NCBI GenBank assembly: GCA_913060665.1
Contig: CAJXUY010000008.1
Span: 119,301 to 183,300, forward strand
Direction: 5' to 3'
Origin: an uncultured Oleiphilaceae bacterium
GTDB lineage: Bacteria; Pseudomonadota; Gammaproteobacteria; Pseudomonadales; Oleiphilaceae
DNA length: 64,000 bases
The notes under the pieces are model-generated. The model worked only from the letters and a program-made list of their open reading frames with translations, made no database searches and had not been told where the DNA came from. The position numbers and the translations under genes are program-made. Numbering within the stretch: the first letter of the stretch is position 1; every line of letters begins with the position of its first letter. Below, piece by piece: positions 1 to 9,859 of the stretch.

Positions 1-1602
1 TTGAGAAAATGCAAACTCATAGGTGTCTATGGTTTCAGGGTTCAGGTTAGGGTTTCCCAATGAAACGGGGTTGCTGGTCACGTATAGTTCTGCAATTGAT
101 GGCGCCCTAAATGCCCGACCATATAACAACTTGGTGGTAATGCTATCTGTTGTTGCCCAGACTAATGCTAGTCTTGGGTTGATAGTGTCACCAAAATCTG
201 AGTAATGGTCATACCTTACACCAGAGGTGAGCTGCCAGTTATCTGAAAACTGCCATTCGTCTTGAGCAAAAACATGATAGCTGGTTCGACCTTCTTCAGG
301 TAGCCAGACTTCGGCGGTATCTGTAACATCTTCTATGCCGGGTTTAGGTGAAAAGTCTGGATTAAAGTTTTTTGATTCTGTGACTTCAAAAACATCCCCC
401 CAAAAGCCACCTGCGCCTAATCGGACCAGGTGGTCGTTAAAGCCTTTATAGATACTATTGAAATCAAATCGAGCGTTTTCAAGTTTATACCCTGGATTAC
501 CAATAAACCCGTCCGGATAAGCTCCGCCGAATGCTCCAGGAGGAAATACCCACACATTTTCTTCAACGTCTTGTGTTCCACGGTAATAGCTTGCTCGGCC
601 TTCAATGCCCCAGTTAGGGGTGAGATCATTTAGTGTATACGTATAATCTGCACTAATTCGATTGCTGCCAAATCGTCCGTTGGGGTCTAGAGCCTGTGCG
701 ATTCCAGGGGCGGTACCAAGGTTTCTTCTGCCTTGATAGCCAGCTCTAAAGCGCGAGTTTTCGTAAGCGATATCAATTCTTGAATCGATCATATCGTTCA
801 TTGTGTTTACAGCGCCAGGTGCAAACGATGCGTTTGTCATGAATGCTGCGTCTAGCGTCGTTTGAGCGTCTTGATGTATGGTTTCTTTCCAGCCATCGGT
901 TGTTTCGTACTCAAGAGTGAAGCCGATATCAACCCCGTTATAATTTCCTCCATGTAGTATCCAGCCAGCTTGGGTATCAAAGCTCCCCGCTCTTGCGCCA
1001 ACTTGGGTTCCATCGATGTCCTTGCCTGTTTTTGTGATGATGTTTATCACACCTGCAAACGCATCTGCGCCATGCATTGCAGAGCCTGGTCCACGAATAA
1101 CCTCTATTCGACTTATCGACTTAACTGGCATGCCTGTCCATGTATTTCCTCTATTGCCAAAAACTAGGTCGGTAATAGGGATACCATTAATTAACATAAG
1201 TGTTTGAGGGTTGTATGAGGATGTGATACCGCGAATATTATATTTTGGTGCGAATGCTTGATCTGAACGCCCAACATGAATACCTGGAACTGTTTCAAGA
1301 ATTTCATCCAAATCAGTGGCACCCATGGCAATGATGTCTTCTTCTGTAATAAGCGTCGCAATAGCTGCGGCTTTATCCAAGGGTGTCTCCGTCCCTGTCG
1401 CAAGGCTGGTCACCCGAACTTTTCCCAACTCTTCTAGCGGTATGTCCCATAGTCCACCACCCCCACCAAAAGGGTCATCACTCGCCATAACCGAGCCACT
1501 TGCTAACGCTATCGAAAAAGCTAATAGACCAGGCAAAGGTGAAATAGAAACAAAAGGAGAGGGCGCTCGATCAACGAAAGGAGTTATAGGCTTTTTAATC
1601 AT
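1..1602 (-). CDS. TonB-dependent receptor, partial (C-terminus runs off the window start)
   Basis: Reverse-strand reading frame is open from ATG at 1602 to position 1. Plug motifs: ...LDEILETVPGIHVGRSDQAF...YNIRGI...IEVIRGPGSAMHGADAFAGVINIITKTG. Missing from the ORF track because no stop lies inside the window. Confidence 0.9.
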   Translation of the reverse strand, partial: MIKKPITPFVDRAPSPFVSISPLPGLLAFSIALASGSVMASDDPFGGGGGLWDIPLEELGKVRVTSLATGTETPLDKAAAIATLITEEDIIAMGATDLDEILETVPGIHVGRSDQAFAPKYNIRGITSSYNPQTLMLINGIPITDLVFGNRGNTWTGMPVKSISRIEVIRGPGSAMHGADAFAGVINIITKTGKDIDGTQVGARAGSFDTQAGWILHGGNYNGVDIGFTLEYETTDGWKETIHQDAQTTLDAAFMTNASFAPGAVNTMNDMIDSRIDIAYENSRFRAGYQGRRNLGTAPGIAQALDPNGRFGSNRISADYTYTLNDLTPNWGIEGRASYYRGTQDVEENVWVFPPGAFGGAYPDGFIGNPGYKLENARFDFNSIYKGFNDHLVRLGAGGFWGDVFEVTESKNFNPDFSPKPGIEDVTDTAEVWLPEEGRTSYHVFAQDEWQFSDNWQLTSGVRYDHYSDFGDTINPRLALVWATTDSITTKLLYGRAFRAPSIAELYVTSNPVSLGNPNLNPETIDTYEFAFSQ

Positions 1603-2047
1603 TGCTACACCGCTATAAACACTAAGTAGTTATTAAAAGCATTATGGAGTGGTTAACACCATTGCCTCACAATGCTCTTTTATTATTTTTTCAGTCCATT
1701 ACTATTGAGTATATCGGTTTTTTTATATTTGGCTATGTCTAAAACAAGCTAATTTAATGATTTAACGAGGATTTTTTATAACGTTTAGAAATATGGCTGC
1801 ATGAAGATTATATTGTTGGTGCTATATGAGTGAGGCGTTTCCGGGTTGGTGTTATATAGAGGTGCTATATTGATGTTGCGGCTAGTGGTGGGGAATTGAT
1901 ATTGGGAGAAGAATCTACGTTTGATTGAGTCTAAAAACTATCTCATATTAAAAAACTATCTCAGCGCTTTAATGTGCCGGTGCAATATTTTATTTGAGGT
2001 TTGGGTCATAAAGATGAAAGGCACTTAGATAAGTGCCTTAATTAAGT

Positions 2048-3781
2048 TTATTGTCCTCTTTTGAGCGGCCCGGGTTTGGCGATGCCGAAGCCCTGGCCGA
2101 AATCTATGCCCATGGCTTTAAGCGCATCTTCTGTTTCTTGGTTTTCGACAAATTCTGCGATGGTTTGCAACCCTGCGGCATGGCTAATGCGGTTACAGGC
2201 TTCGACGATACCTTTGTCGATAGGGTCGTTGAGTAGGTTTTGTACGAAACTACCGTCGATCTTGAGATAATCAACCGGTATGGTTTTAAGATATGAGAAT
2301 GAACTCATGCCTACACCAAAATCATCTAATGCAAACTTAAAACCTTCGTCGCGAATTTCAGTGATAAATTCTACTGCGTCTGCAAGGTTATCAATCGCGG
2401 CGGTTTCGGTTATTTCAAGACAGATGCGACTTGGCTTTATATCGTACTCTTTTAATAGCTTTCGTATATCGTTAAAAAACGAGTTATCACTCAGTGAGGT
2501 GCCGGACAGGTTAATGAAGAATGTGCCTTCATTTTTTTTGCCGAGCCCGGATTCTGATAAATATTGAAATACGTTCTTGACCACCCATCGGTCGATAAGG
2601 GGCATAAGATTATAGCGTTCGGCAGCGGGTATAAATGCGCCTGGAGGCACTAATCCGCCGTCTTCATAAAGTCTTACCAAAAATTCTCCGTGCTCACCTA
2701 CACAGCTTGGTTGTAAGCCTTTCATCGGTTGAAAATAGAGCATGAAGCGGTCTTCTTCGAGGCCTTGTTTTATTTTGCTGGCCCATTGCATTTCATTTCG
2801 GCGCTGATTGTATTCGGCGTCGTCTTCGCTGTACCACTGTATACCGTCGCGGCCTTTATCTTTGGCTGCATAGCAGGCCATATCGGCGCAGCTCATCAGT
2901 TCATGAACTGAGCTGGTACCCTTGTTGATGGCGACCATGCCGCAACTGATGCTGATAGCAAAAGGTTTGTCTTGCCATGAAAAACGAAGATCTTTGATAT
3001 CTTGGCGTATACGCTCCGCTAGCACCATAGCACGTTCTTTTGAGGTGTTTTCTAGCAGTATGCCGAATTCGTCACCGCCTAGTCGAGCGAGTGTGTCGGT
3101 TTCTCGTATATGGTGCTGTAGTGTACGGGTAACTTGTTTGAGTAGTTCATCGCCTGCTACGTGTCCGCAGGTGTCATTGACTATTTTGAATTGATCAAGG
3201 TCGAGATACATCAATACATTGGGTTGGTCGAACAGTTTACTGTCGTCTACCGCGGCCCTAAGTCGCCGCTCAAACTCTTTGCGGTTAAGCAGGCTGGTGA
3301 GGGTATCGTGAAACGAGAGATAATGAAGGTTTCGTTCGGCCTCTTTGCGGGCTTGCTTGCCTTCTGTAGCTTGTAGCTCTCGTTGAATAACGGGTATGAG
3401 TCGTACAAGGTTGTCTTTCATGACATAGTCTTGCGCGCCAGTTTGCATGGCTTGCACACCGACCTGCTCTTCGATGGTGCCTGAAACGACAATGACTGGC
3501 ATGTCGGGGTCGATCTCTTTAACAATTGTGATGGTGTCTTGAGAGGTGAGCCCCGGCATATTGTGGTCAGATATCACGACATCCCAATTGTGTTGAGTCA
3601 TTGCATCGCGAAGCGCACCTTCACCCTCTACCTGCAGGTATTCGGGTCTGAGGCCTCCTTTTCGAAGTGCCCGAATTATTAACAGGGCATCGTCTTCTGA
3701 GTCATCAATTATTAATATATGAAGCACTTTATTCACTGCGACTGTTTGCTCTTGTTCATTGGGGCGTTTTGTTGATTCCAA
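2048..3781 (-). CDS. Response regulator with GGDEF and EAL-type domains
   Basis: N-terminal REC (IIDDSEDDALLI...VVISDHNMPG), RETDTLARLGGDEF, C-terminal EAL-fold with FALDDFGVGMSSFSYL. Confidence 0.92.
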   Translation of the reverse strand: MESTKRPNEQEQTVAVNKVLHILIIDDSEDDALLIIRALRKGGLRPEYLQVEGEGALRDAMTQHNWDVVISDHNMPGLTSQDTITIVKEIDPDMPVIVVSGTIEEQVGVQAMQTGAQDYVMKDNLVRLIPVIQRELQATEGKQARKEAERNLHYLSFHDTLTSLLNRKEFERRLRAAVDDSKLFDQPNVLMYLDLDQFKIVNDTCGHVAGDELLKQVTRTLQHHIRETDTLARLGGDEFGILLENTSKERAMVLAERIRQDIKDLRFSWQDKPFAISISCGMVAINKGTSSVHELMSCADMACYAAKDKGRDGIQWYSEDDAEYNQRRNEMQWASKIKQGLEEDRFMLYFQPMKGLQPSCVGEHGEFLVRLYEDGGLVPPGAFIPAAERYNLMPLIDRWVVKNVFQYLSESGLGKKNEGTFFINLSGTSLSDNSFFNDIRKLLKEYDIKPSRICLEITETAAIDNLADAVEFITEIRDEGFKFALDDFGVGMSSFSYLKTIPVDYLKIDGSFVQNLLNDPIDKGIVEACNRISHAAGLQTIAEFVENQETEDALKAMGIDFGQGFGIAKPGPLKRGQ

Positions 3782-4190
3782 GCCAGTACCTTCCTAGAAC
3801 TTTTACCTGATCTATAAATTGGTCAAAATCAACAGGCTTATTAATGTAACTGTTAGCGCCTAATTTGTAGCCGTCTACCATGTCTCGTTCTTCGTCTGAT
3901 GAGGTGAGTAATACAATAGGTATAAGCGACGTTCGCTGATCATTTCGTATGTTTTTGAGAACTTCGAGCCCGTTTAACTTAGGCAGCTTAATGTCTAAAA
4001 AAATAACTTGTGGTGTCTCGTCTGGGTCTCGGTTTTTGAATTTACCGGTTCCAAATACATATTCCAAGGCTTCTTCACCGTCACGGGCAACCACTACAGT
4101 GTTTTGTGTTTCAGTTTTCTTTAATGCACGAAGGGCCAGCATTTCATCACCTGGGTTATCTTCGACTAGCAGTATCGTCCCGGAACTCAT
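3756..4190 (-). CDS. Single-domain response regulator (Rcp1/CheY-like)
   Basis: ILLVEDNPGDEMLALRALKK...VIFLDIKLPKLNGLEVL...SYINKPVDFDQF; overlaps the start of the downstream GGDEF/EAL regulator. Confidence 0.92.
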   Translation of the reverse strand: MSSGTILLVEDNPGDEMLALRALKKTETQNTVVVARDGEEALEYVFGTGKFKNRDPDETPQVIFLDIKLPKLNGLEVLKNIRNDQRTSLIPIVLLTSSDEERDMVDGYKLGANSYINKPVDFDQFIDQVKVLGRYWLGINKTPQ

Positions 4191-4249
4191 TTTATTTCTC
4201 CATTTATTGCCACTTTAAAGTCTAGTTTAAAGATGGTGTTCTGCCAGAT

Positions 4250-5788
4250 TTAATTGTCTTGTTTAGGTAAGTCTGGGTTATTCCCACTTCTGTATGAGAT
4301 TTTTTCACCTGGAGGAGGTCGATCATCATATAGAGTGAAGTAGAATGTTGCACCTTCATCTAAGGTTGATTTTGCCCAAATGTCGCCGTGGTGACGATGC
4401 ATTATTCGGTAGACGGTTGCTAGTCCAATGCCGGTGCCATCGAACTGCTCAGGCGAGTGCAGGCGTTGGAAGGCTGTGAACAGGTTTTTAGCGTATTTTT
4501 CGTCAAACCCTGCGCCGTTGTCTTTAATAAAGTAGATGGTATGGCCATTTTCTACGTAGTAGCCGACCTCTATTTTTGGACGCTCTTCATATTTGGTGTA
4601 TTTCCACGCATTGCCTATTAGGTTATCGAGAGCCACTTCCATTAGTTGAGCGTCGGCCATGATGTACATTTCAGGTTGAATCTGAACATCAACAATGCGG
4701 CTGGGCTCTTCTTGTTGAAGTTGTTGAACCACGTGTAGGGTCATGTCAGTGAGATCAAAATGGGTGTCTTTAATTTGTTTACGGGTTACGCGAGAGAGTT
4801 GAAGTAGACTACTAATAAGAATGCCCATTTTCTGACTGGCTGCTCTGACTCGCTTAAGGTAGTCGTGGGCAGTTTGATCAAGCTCTGGCCCGTAGTCTTC
4901 TAGTAGTGCTTTGCTGAACCCGTCGATGGCACGAAGTGGGGCACGAAGATCGTGGGATACCGAGTAACTAAACGCTTCAAGCTCTTTATTGGCCATCGCT
5001 AGCTCTTTGGTTCGTTCGTTTACTTTTAGCTCAAGCCCTTCTGCATCTTCGGTAATAATTTGGTTTTGGTCTTGTATTGTCGAGAGCATGTTATTGAAGG
5101 TGTCTACCAGATCGCCGATTTCATCGTGACTCTCTTTAGTTGCTCGCAATGAGTAATCTTTCTTGTTGCTGATTTGTTTTGCCGTGTCTTTTAGCAGTAA
5201 TAGCGGAGTCGTAATGTAGTTCTGCAAAAATGAAGAGATAATAAATACGGTGAGTATAACCAGTAATGAAAATACTCCTGCTGCAACAACATAGGTGGAT
5301 AAATTCTTATTCAAACTACCTAAGGATACTCGAATATACAGTAAACCCAGCGGCTCACCATCTACCACAACCGGCTCAGATACCTGATAGTAACGCTCAT
5401 CAAAATGATTGAGGTTTCGGCTAGGGTGGTCTGGGCAGCCGGTAATTGAGGTGCTACTACTATCTTGATAGTGTTCGTTTTTATTGAAATAGGCGAGTAT
5501 GTCATCGAACTCGCTATAGAGGCAGGTGGCTTCGACATCATCGTGCAGGATGAGGCTGTCTACGTTTTCTTGCAGTGTCTCAGTATCGGTAAAGAGTATC
5601 GCCGCATGGCTTCGATTAGCGATAATTTTAGACGTAGTGGTAAACTCTTTGATGATATTGTTGCGCTGAGAGATATACTCTAGCGCAATAAATACCGAAC
5701 TCAACAACACTACCGCCAACAGCGTTGACGTCATGATGATCATCGTGAGTTTCTTCTTTATGGGCAAATATTTGACCCCAAACATCAT
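4250..5788 (-). CDS. Membrane sensor histidine kinase, CHASE8-like sensor, HAMP, HisKA, HATPase
   Basis: TM-periplasmic-TM, HAMP, YSVSHDLRAPLRAIDGFS, N/G boxes. Start placed at the internal MMFGVKYLP because the longer ORF overlaps the upstream YfiR-like gene. Confidence 0.88.
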   Translation of the reverse strand: MMFGVKYLPIKKKLTMIIMTSTLLAVVLLSSVFIALEYISQRNNIIKEFTTTSKIIANRSHAAILFTDTETLQENVDSLILHDDVEATCLYSEFDDILAYFNKNEHYQDSSSTSITGCPDHPSRNLNHFDERYYQVSEPVVVDGEPLGLLYIRVSLGSLNKNLSTYVVAAGVFSLLVILTVFIISSFLQNYITTPLLLLKDTAKQISNKKDYSLRATKESHDEIGDLVDTFNNMLSTIQDQNQIITEDAEGLELKVNERTKELAMANKELEAFSYSVSHDLRAPLRAIDGFSKALLEDYGPELDQTAHDYLKRVRAASQKMGILISSLLQLSRVTRKQIKDTHFDLTDMTLHVVQQLQQEEPSRIVDVQIQPEMYIMADAQLMEVALDNLIGNAWKYTKYEERPKIEVGYYVENGHTIYFIKDNGAGFDEKYAKNLFTAFQRLHSPEQFDGTGIGLATVYRIMHRHHGDIWAKSTLDEGATFYFTLYDDRPPPGEKISYRSGNNPDLPKQDN

Positions 5789-5798
5789 CGCCCCCCCC

Positions 5799-6323
5799 TT
5801 ATTGTATGACATGGTTAGCCAGTTCCAGTAGCTTCGAACTGATCTGAATGTTAGATGCGCGGGCTTTTTTGAGGTTGATGTCAAACTTGACCACATTCCC
5901 CAGTTTTATAAAGCCAATAATCCCGCCTTTATCGATGAAACTATCTATATCACTCACGGTTAACACCGGGTGATTGTTGATTCTGGTGAGCAACTCGTTC
6001 GCAAACTTTTCTTCTGATGGGCTAATGAATACTACCGTGCAGTCTGGTCGGTCTTTTTTGTCGGGGTAGGTTATCTTCAGCGGACGGTTGCGGGCTTTGA
6101 GTGTATTAAGTTTTTCGGATTGGGCGCCAAATGGATTTTCGCCGTACACACAGATATTAATATTATTGGTAGTCGGTTCTTGAGGCCAGGTAATAAACTT
6201 AATGAAGTTGTAGAGGTAGACCGCTTTAATCTCGTTTTCAGAACGAGCGTGTGCGGGCGTACTGATACACGAAAATAGCAACATGTAAAGAAATAGGAGG
6301 CTTTTCGCCGAGCGGCTTATCAT
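5799..6323 (-). CDS. YfiR/DUF4154 family periplasmic protein
   Basis: Signal peptide, then ENEIKAVYLYNFIKFITWP...CVYGENPFG...GIIGFIKLGNVVKFDINLKKA, typical of DUF4154. Confidence 0.85.
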   Translation of the reverse strand: MISRSAKSLLFLYMLLFSCISTPAHARSENEIKAVYLYNFIKFITWPQEPTTNNINICVYGENPFGAQSEKLNTLKARNRPLKITYPDKKDRPDCTVVFISPSEEKFANELLTRINNHPVLTVSDIDSFIDKGGIIGFIKLGNVVKFDINLKKARASNIQISSKLLELANHVIQ

Positions 6324-6447
6324 TAATCCGTTGATAATCTTATGTTAATTGTTTTTATAGTTAAGCGTAGTTAAATTCTAGGCTTCAATACATGAGCTGT
6401 AAAGTATTATTTTTATTATGATTATTGGTATGAAATAACGAATATAC

Positions 6448-6470
6448 AAAAAAGTGAATCCATTCACTTT
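6448..6470 (-). terminator. Rho-independent terminator downstream of the 6530-6874 gene
   Basis: Minus strand reads AAAGTGAATGGATTCACTTTTTT: perfect 9-bp stem followed by a T tract. Confidence 0.75.
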
Positions 6471-6529
6471 GCCTTTCTAGTGCTTAGTGCTTAGTGTTTA
6501 GTGCTGTATTGATGTAGCAGTTATCAAGA

Positions 6530-6874
6530 TCAACCATTCGCGGCTTTTTTGTGTTGCTTGAGCATCGCCATAAATTTTTTACTGAGGTCTAAAAAGCGGG
6601 GGGTGGGTCCAATATCTTCATAGAGTGGGTCTCCTTGCTCATCTTCTGCAATTATTTTATGCCCTGTTTTGTAGGGAAAGCTTGTTTCAAGCTCATCAAG
6701 CGCGGCCGATAGTAGTTCGCTTATTAGTTCTTCTTCCGTTCGCTTTGGGTACATTTCTGAAAGTGCGGCTATGCGTGCGGCATCTTCAATGGGCAGTCGG
6801 AGGGTGTATTCTTTATTGGTTAAGCGTGCTTTTGCGCTGTCTTCCCAGTGCTTGGCAAGAGTGGATATTTTCAT
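6530..6874 (-). CDS. Conserved small hypothetical protein
   Basis: MKISTLAKHWEDSAKARLTNKEYTLRLPIEDAARIAALSEMYPKRTEEELI...; internal ATG chosen as the start. Confidence 0.6.
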   Translation of the reverse strand: MKISTLAKHWEDSAKARLTNKEYTLRLPIEDAARIAALSEMYPKRTEEELISELLSAALDELETSFPYKTGHKIIAEDEQGDPLYEDIGPTPRFLDLSKKFMAMLKQHKKAANG

Positions 6875-7061
6875 CGAGACACCTGCTATTCTATTGTAAG
6901 AAATCACTATGTTAGCGATCTGGCAAAACCACTTATCGCTATAAATAATTGTCTTTTCGTTTAATTAAGTGTAGACCTACAACTATAAAGTCCAAGTGAA
7001 TTTTAGGATTAGCCCGTTATTTTTTCGGGTTGTTTTTGCTTTTTCGATTAGGGAGAACCAT

Positions 7062-9719
7062 ATGTCTGAGTTGAATCCATCGTTAAGAGACAATGTTCGC
7101 ATGCTGGGAGAGCTGCTGGGATTTAGTATTGAAGAGCACCTGGGGCAGGAGTTTCTCAATAAGATTGAGGCGATACGTGCGGCGGCTAAAGATGATCGTG
7201 GGCGGGTAGGTGAGTCGAGTCCTGCGTTGCTTAATATTCTGTCTGAAATGAAAGATTCTGAACTGGTTCCGGTGACGCGTGCCTTTAACCAGTTTTTGAA
7301 TCTTGCCAATATTGCTGAGCAGTACCACGGTATTCGTCGTCACCGTGAGGATGATTCAGTAGGTGATGTTGAGTCAATGTCTGAGCTTTTGACTCGGTTA
7401 AAAGCATCTGGCATTAGTGATGATGCAATATCTCAGCTCATCAGTGAGTTGACTGTGGAGTTTGTGCTGACGGCTCACCCCACCGAAGTGACTCGTCGTA
7501 CGTTGATTATGAAGTATGAATCTATTGCAGATTGTTTGGCTGCATTGGATCAAACAGATTTATCCGCTGATGAACGGGAGGAGATTGTTGAGCGGTTACG
7601 TATCTTGGTCGCTGAGGCCTGGCATACCGATGAAATACGGCATGAGCGCCCGACCTCTGTTGACGAGGCCAAATGGGGGTTTGCGGTTATCGAAAACAGT
7701 CTTTGGTATGCGGTGCCCAAGTTTTTAAGGGGGATGGATCAGGCATTAATGGAGCAGTGCGGTAAGGGACTTTCGACGGATGCGTGCCCTATTCGTATTG
7801 CCTCCTGGATGGGGGGGGATCGAGATGGCAACCCTAACGTGACGGCGTCTGTAACGCAAGAGGTGATGTTGTTAAGTCGCTGGATGGCGGCTGATCTATA
7901 TCTTCGTGATATTAATATTTTAAGGAATCAGTTGTCGATGTGGGATGCCAGTGAGGAGCTGCACCGGCAAGCGGGGTCTAATCGTGAACCCTATCGTGAA
8001 TTATTAGGGCGATTACGCAAGCAGTTAATGGCGACGCGGCAGTGGGCCGAGAAAGCGATTGAATGGTTGAAACAGGGGCGCTCCGATTTATTGGCGCCTG
8101 AGCCGCAGGTGTTATTAGAAAATAGCCGCTTGGTTGAACCGTTATTAATCTGTTACCGCTCATTAATTGAGAAAGGGCTTCATACGATTGCGAACGGGCA
8201 GTTACTAGACACTATTAGACGAGTGCATTGCTTTGGCTTGGAGTTAGTGAAGCTTGATATTCGACAAGATTCTGAACGCCATCGCAATGTCCTTAACGAA
8301 GTGACTCAGTATTTAGGTTTAGGTGCATTTTCAGCGTGGAGTGAAGACGAAAAAGTACAATTTTTGGTTAAAGAATTGCGGGGTAATCGGCCCTTAATAC
8401 CTCAGAAATGGCCTGCTTCAGATGAAGTGGATGAGGTGTTGTCGACGTGTCGCGTGATTGCCCAGCAACCTCCGGAGGCACTGGGTTCTTATGTGATCTC
8501 AATGGCGGGTTTACCCTCTGATGTATTGACGGTTATTTTGTTACTCAGGGAGTGTGGTATGACACACCCGATGCGAATTGTGCCGCTTTTTGAGACTCTG
8601 GATGATCTGACATATGCGCCTGAGTGTATTGATCGACTGTTATCGAATGACTGGTATAAGGCCTATACTCATGGGCACCAGGAAGTGATGATCGGGTACT
8701 CTGATTCTGCTAAAGATGCGGGTCAGATGATGGCTGCTTGGGCGCAGTATCAGGCACAGGAAAAACTCGTGGCTACGGCTGGTCAGCATGCTGTACGATT
8801 AACGCTTTTTCATGGTCGCGGCGGAACGGTTGGCCGAGGGGGTGGCCCTGCTAATCGTGCGATTCGTTCGCAGCCGCCTGGTTCAGTGAATGGCACTTTT
8901 AGAATTACTGAGCAAGGCGAGATGATTCGTTTTAAATTTGGTTTGCCGAAAGTGGCAGAGCAAAACCTGTCGGTCTATACCACGGCCGTTATCGAGGCAT
9001 CTCTGCTACCGCCTCCTCAGCCTAAGGGTGAATGGCGTGAAATGATGGGTTGGCTAACAGAACGGTCGCTGGCCTCTTATCGTCATATTGTTAGGGAACA
9101 CCCTGACTTTGTCAGCTACTTTAGGTCGGGCACGCCAGAGCAGGAACTAGGTAAGTTAGCGCTAGGGAGCCGACCGGCAAAACGCAAAGCGACAGGGGGG
9201 ATTGAAAGCTTGCGCGCAATACCCTGGATTTTTGCCTGGACACAAACACGCTTGATGTTACCGGCTTGGTTAGGTGGCGATGAAGCGATTAAAGCAGCGT
9301 TAGACGCGGGTAAAGCGCCAACCTTGCATGCGATGATTGAAGAGTGGCCGTTCTTTAAAACCCATATCGATATGCTTGAAATGGTGGTGGCTAAAGCAGA
9401 TACCCGTATTGCTCGCTATTACGATAACCGTTTAGTGACGGAAAACTTAAAGCCGCTGGGTAAGCTTTTACGGGAACGACTAAACGACACGGTATTATGG
9501 GTTAACGAGTTAAAGCAGCAAGAGTCGCTATTGCAGGATAACCCAGTATTTAAACACTCGATGATTGTTAGAAACCCTTATACAGACCCTTTGCATTATC
9601 TTCAGGCTGAACTGCTTAAGCGCGTTCGGTCAGAAGATGATGTGAGTCTGGCGACGGTTGAGCGAGCTTTAAAAGTCACTATGGCGGGGATTGCGGCCGG
9701 TATGAGAAATACAGGGTAG
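7062..9719 (+). CDS. ppc: Phosphoenolpyruvate carboxylase
   Basis: VLTAHPTEVTRRTL, GYSDSAKDAGQMMAAWAQYQAQE, FHGRGGTVGRGGGP, C-terminal RNTG; start at MSELNPSLRD. Confidence 0.97.
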   Translation: MSELNPSLRDNVRMLGELLGFSIEEHLGQEFLNKIEAIRAAAKDDRGRVGESSPALLNILSEMKDSELVPVTRAFNQFLNLANIAEQYHGIRRHREDDSVGDVESMSELLTRLKASGISDDAISQLISELTVEFVLTAHPTEVTRRTLIMKYESIADCLAALDQTDLSADEREEIVERLRILVAEAWHTDEIRHERPTSVDEAKWGFAVIENSLWYAVPKFLRGMDQALMEQCGKGLSTDACPIRIASWMGGDRDGNPNVTASVTQEVMLLSRWMAADLYLRDINILRNQLSMWDASEELHRQAGSNREPYRELLGRLRKQLMATRQWAEKAIEWLKQGRSDLLAPEPQVLLENSRLVEPLLICYRSLIEKGLHTIANGQLLDTIRRVHCFGLELVKLDIRQDSERHRNVLNEVTQYLGLGAFSAWSEDEKVQFLVKELRGNRPLIPQKWPASDEVDEVLSTCRVIAQQPPEALGSYVISMAGLPSDVLTVILLLRECGMTHPMRIVPLFETLDDLTYAPECIDRLLSNDWYKAYTHGHQEVMIGYSDSAKDAGQMMAAWAQYQAQEKLVATAGQHAVRLTLFHGRGGTVGRGGGPANRAIRSQPPGSVNGTFRITEQGEMIRFKFGLPKVAEQNLSVYTTAVIEASLLPPPQPKGEWREMMGWLTERSLASYRHIVREHPDFVSYFRSGTPEQELGKLALGSRPAKRKATGGIESLRAIPWIFAWTQTRLMLPAWLGGDEAIKAALDAGKAPTLHAMIEEWPFFKTHIDMLEMVVAKADTRIARYYDNRLVTENLKPLGKLLRERLNDTVLWVNELKQQESLLQDNPVFKHSMIVRNPYTDPLHYLQAELLKRVRSEDDVSLATVERALKVTMAGIAAGMRNTG

Positions 9720-9859
9720 AGGTGTATGCTAGGCTGTCTCTATTTTCATATCTTTACAAAACGTAAACTACGGCTACAGGCATTTGTGAACGGGTCGTCA
9801 TGTAGCTGCAGTCTCACAGGCTAAACTAGCGACATACTTTTAGTTAAGGTGGTGTTTTT

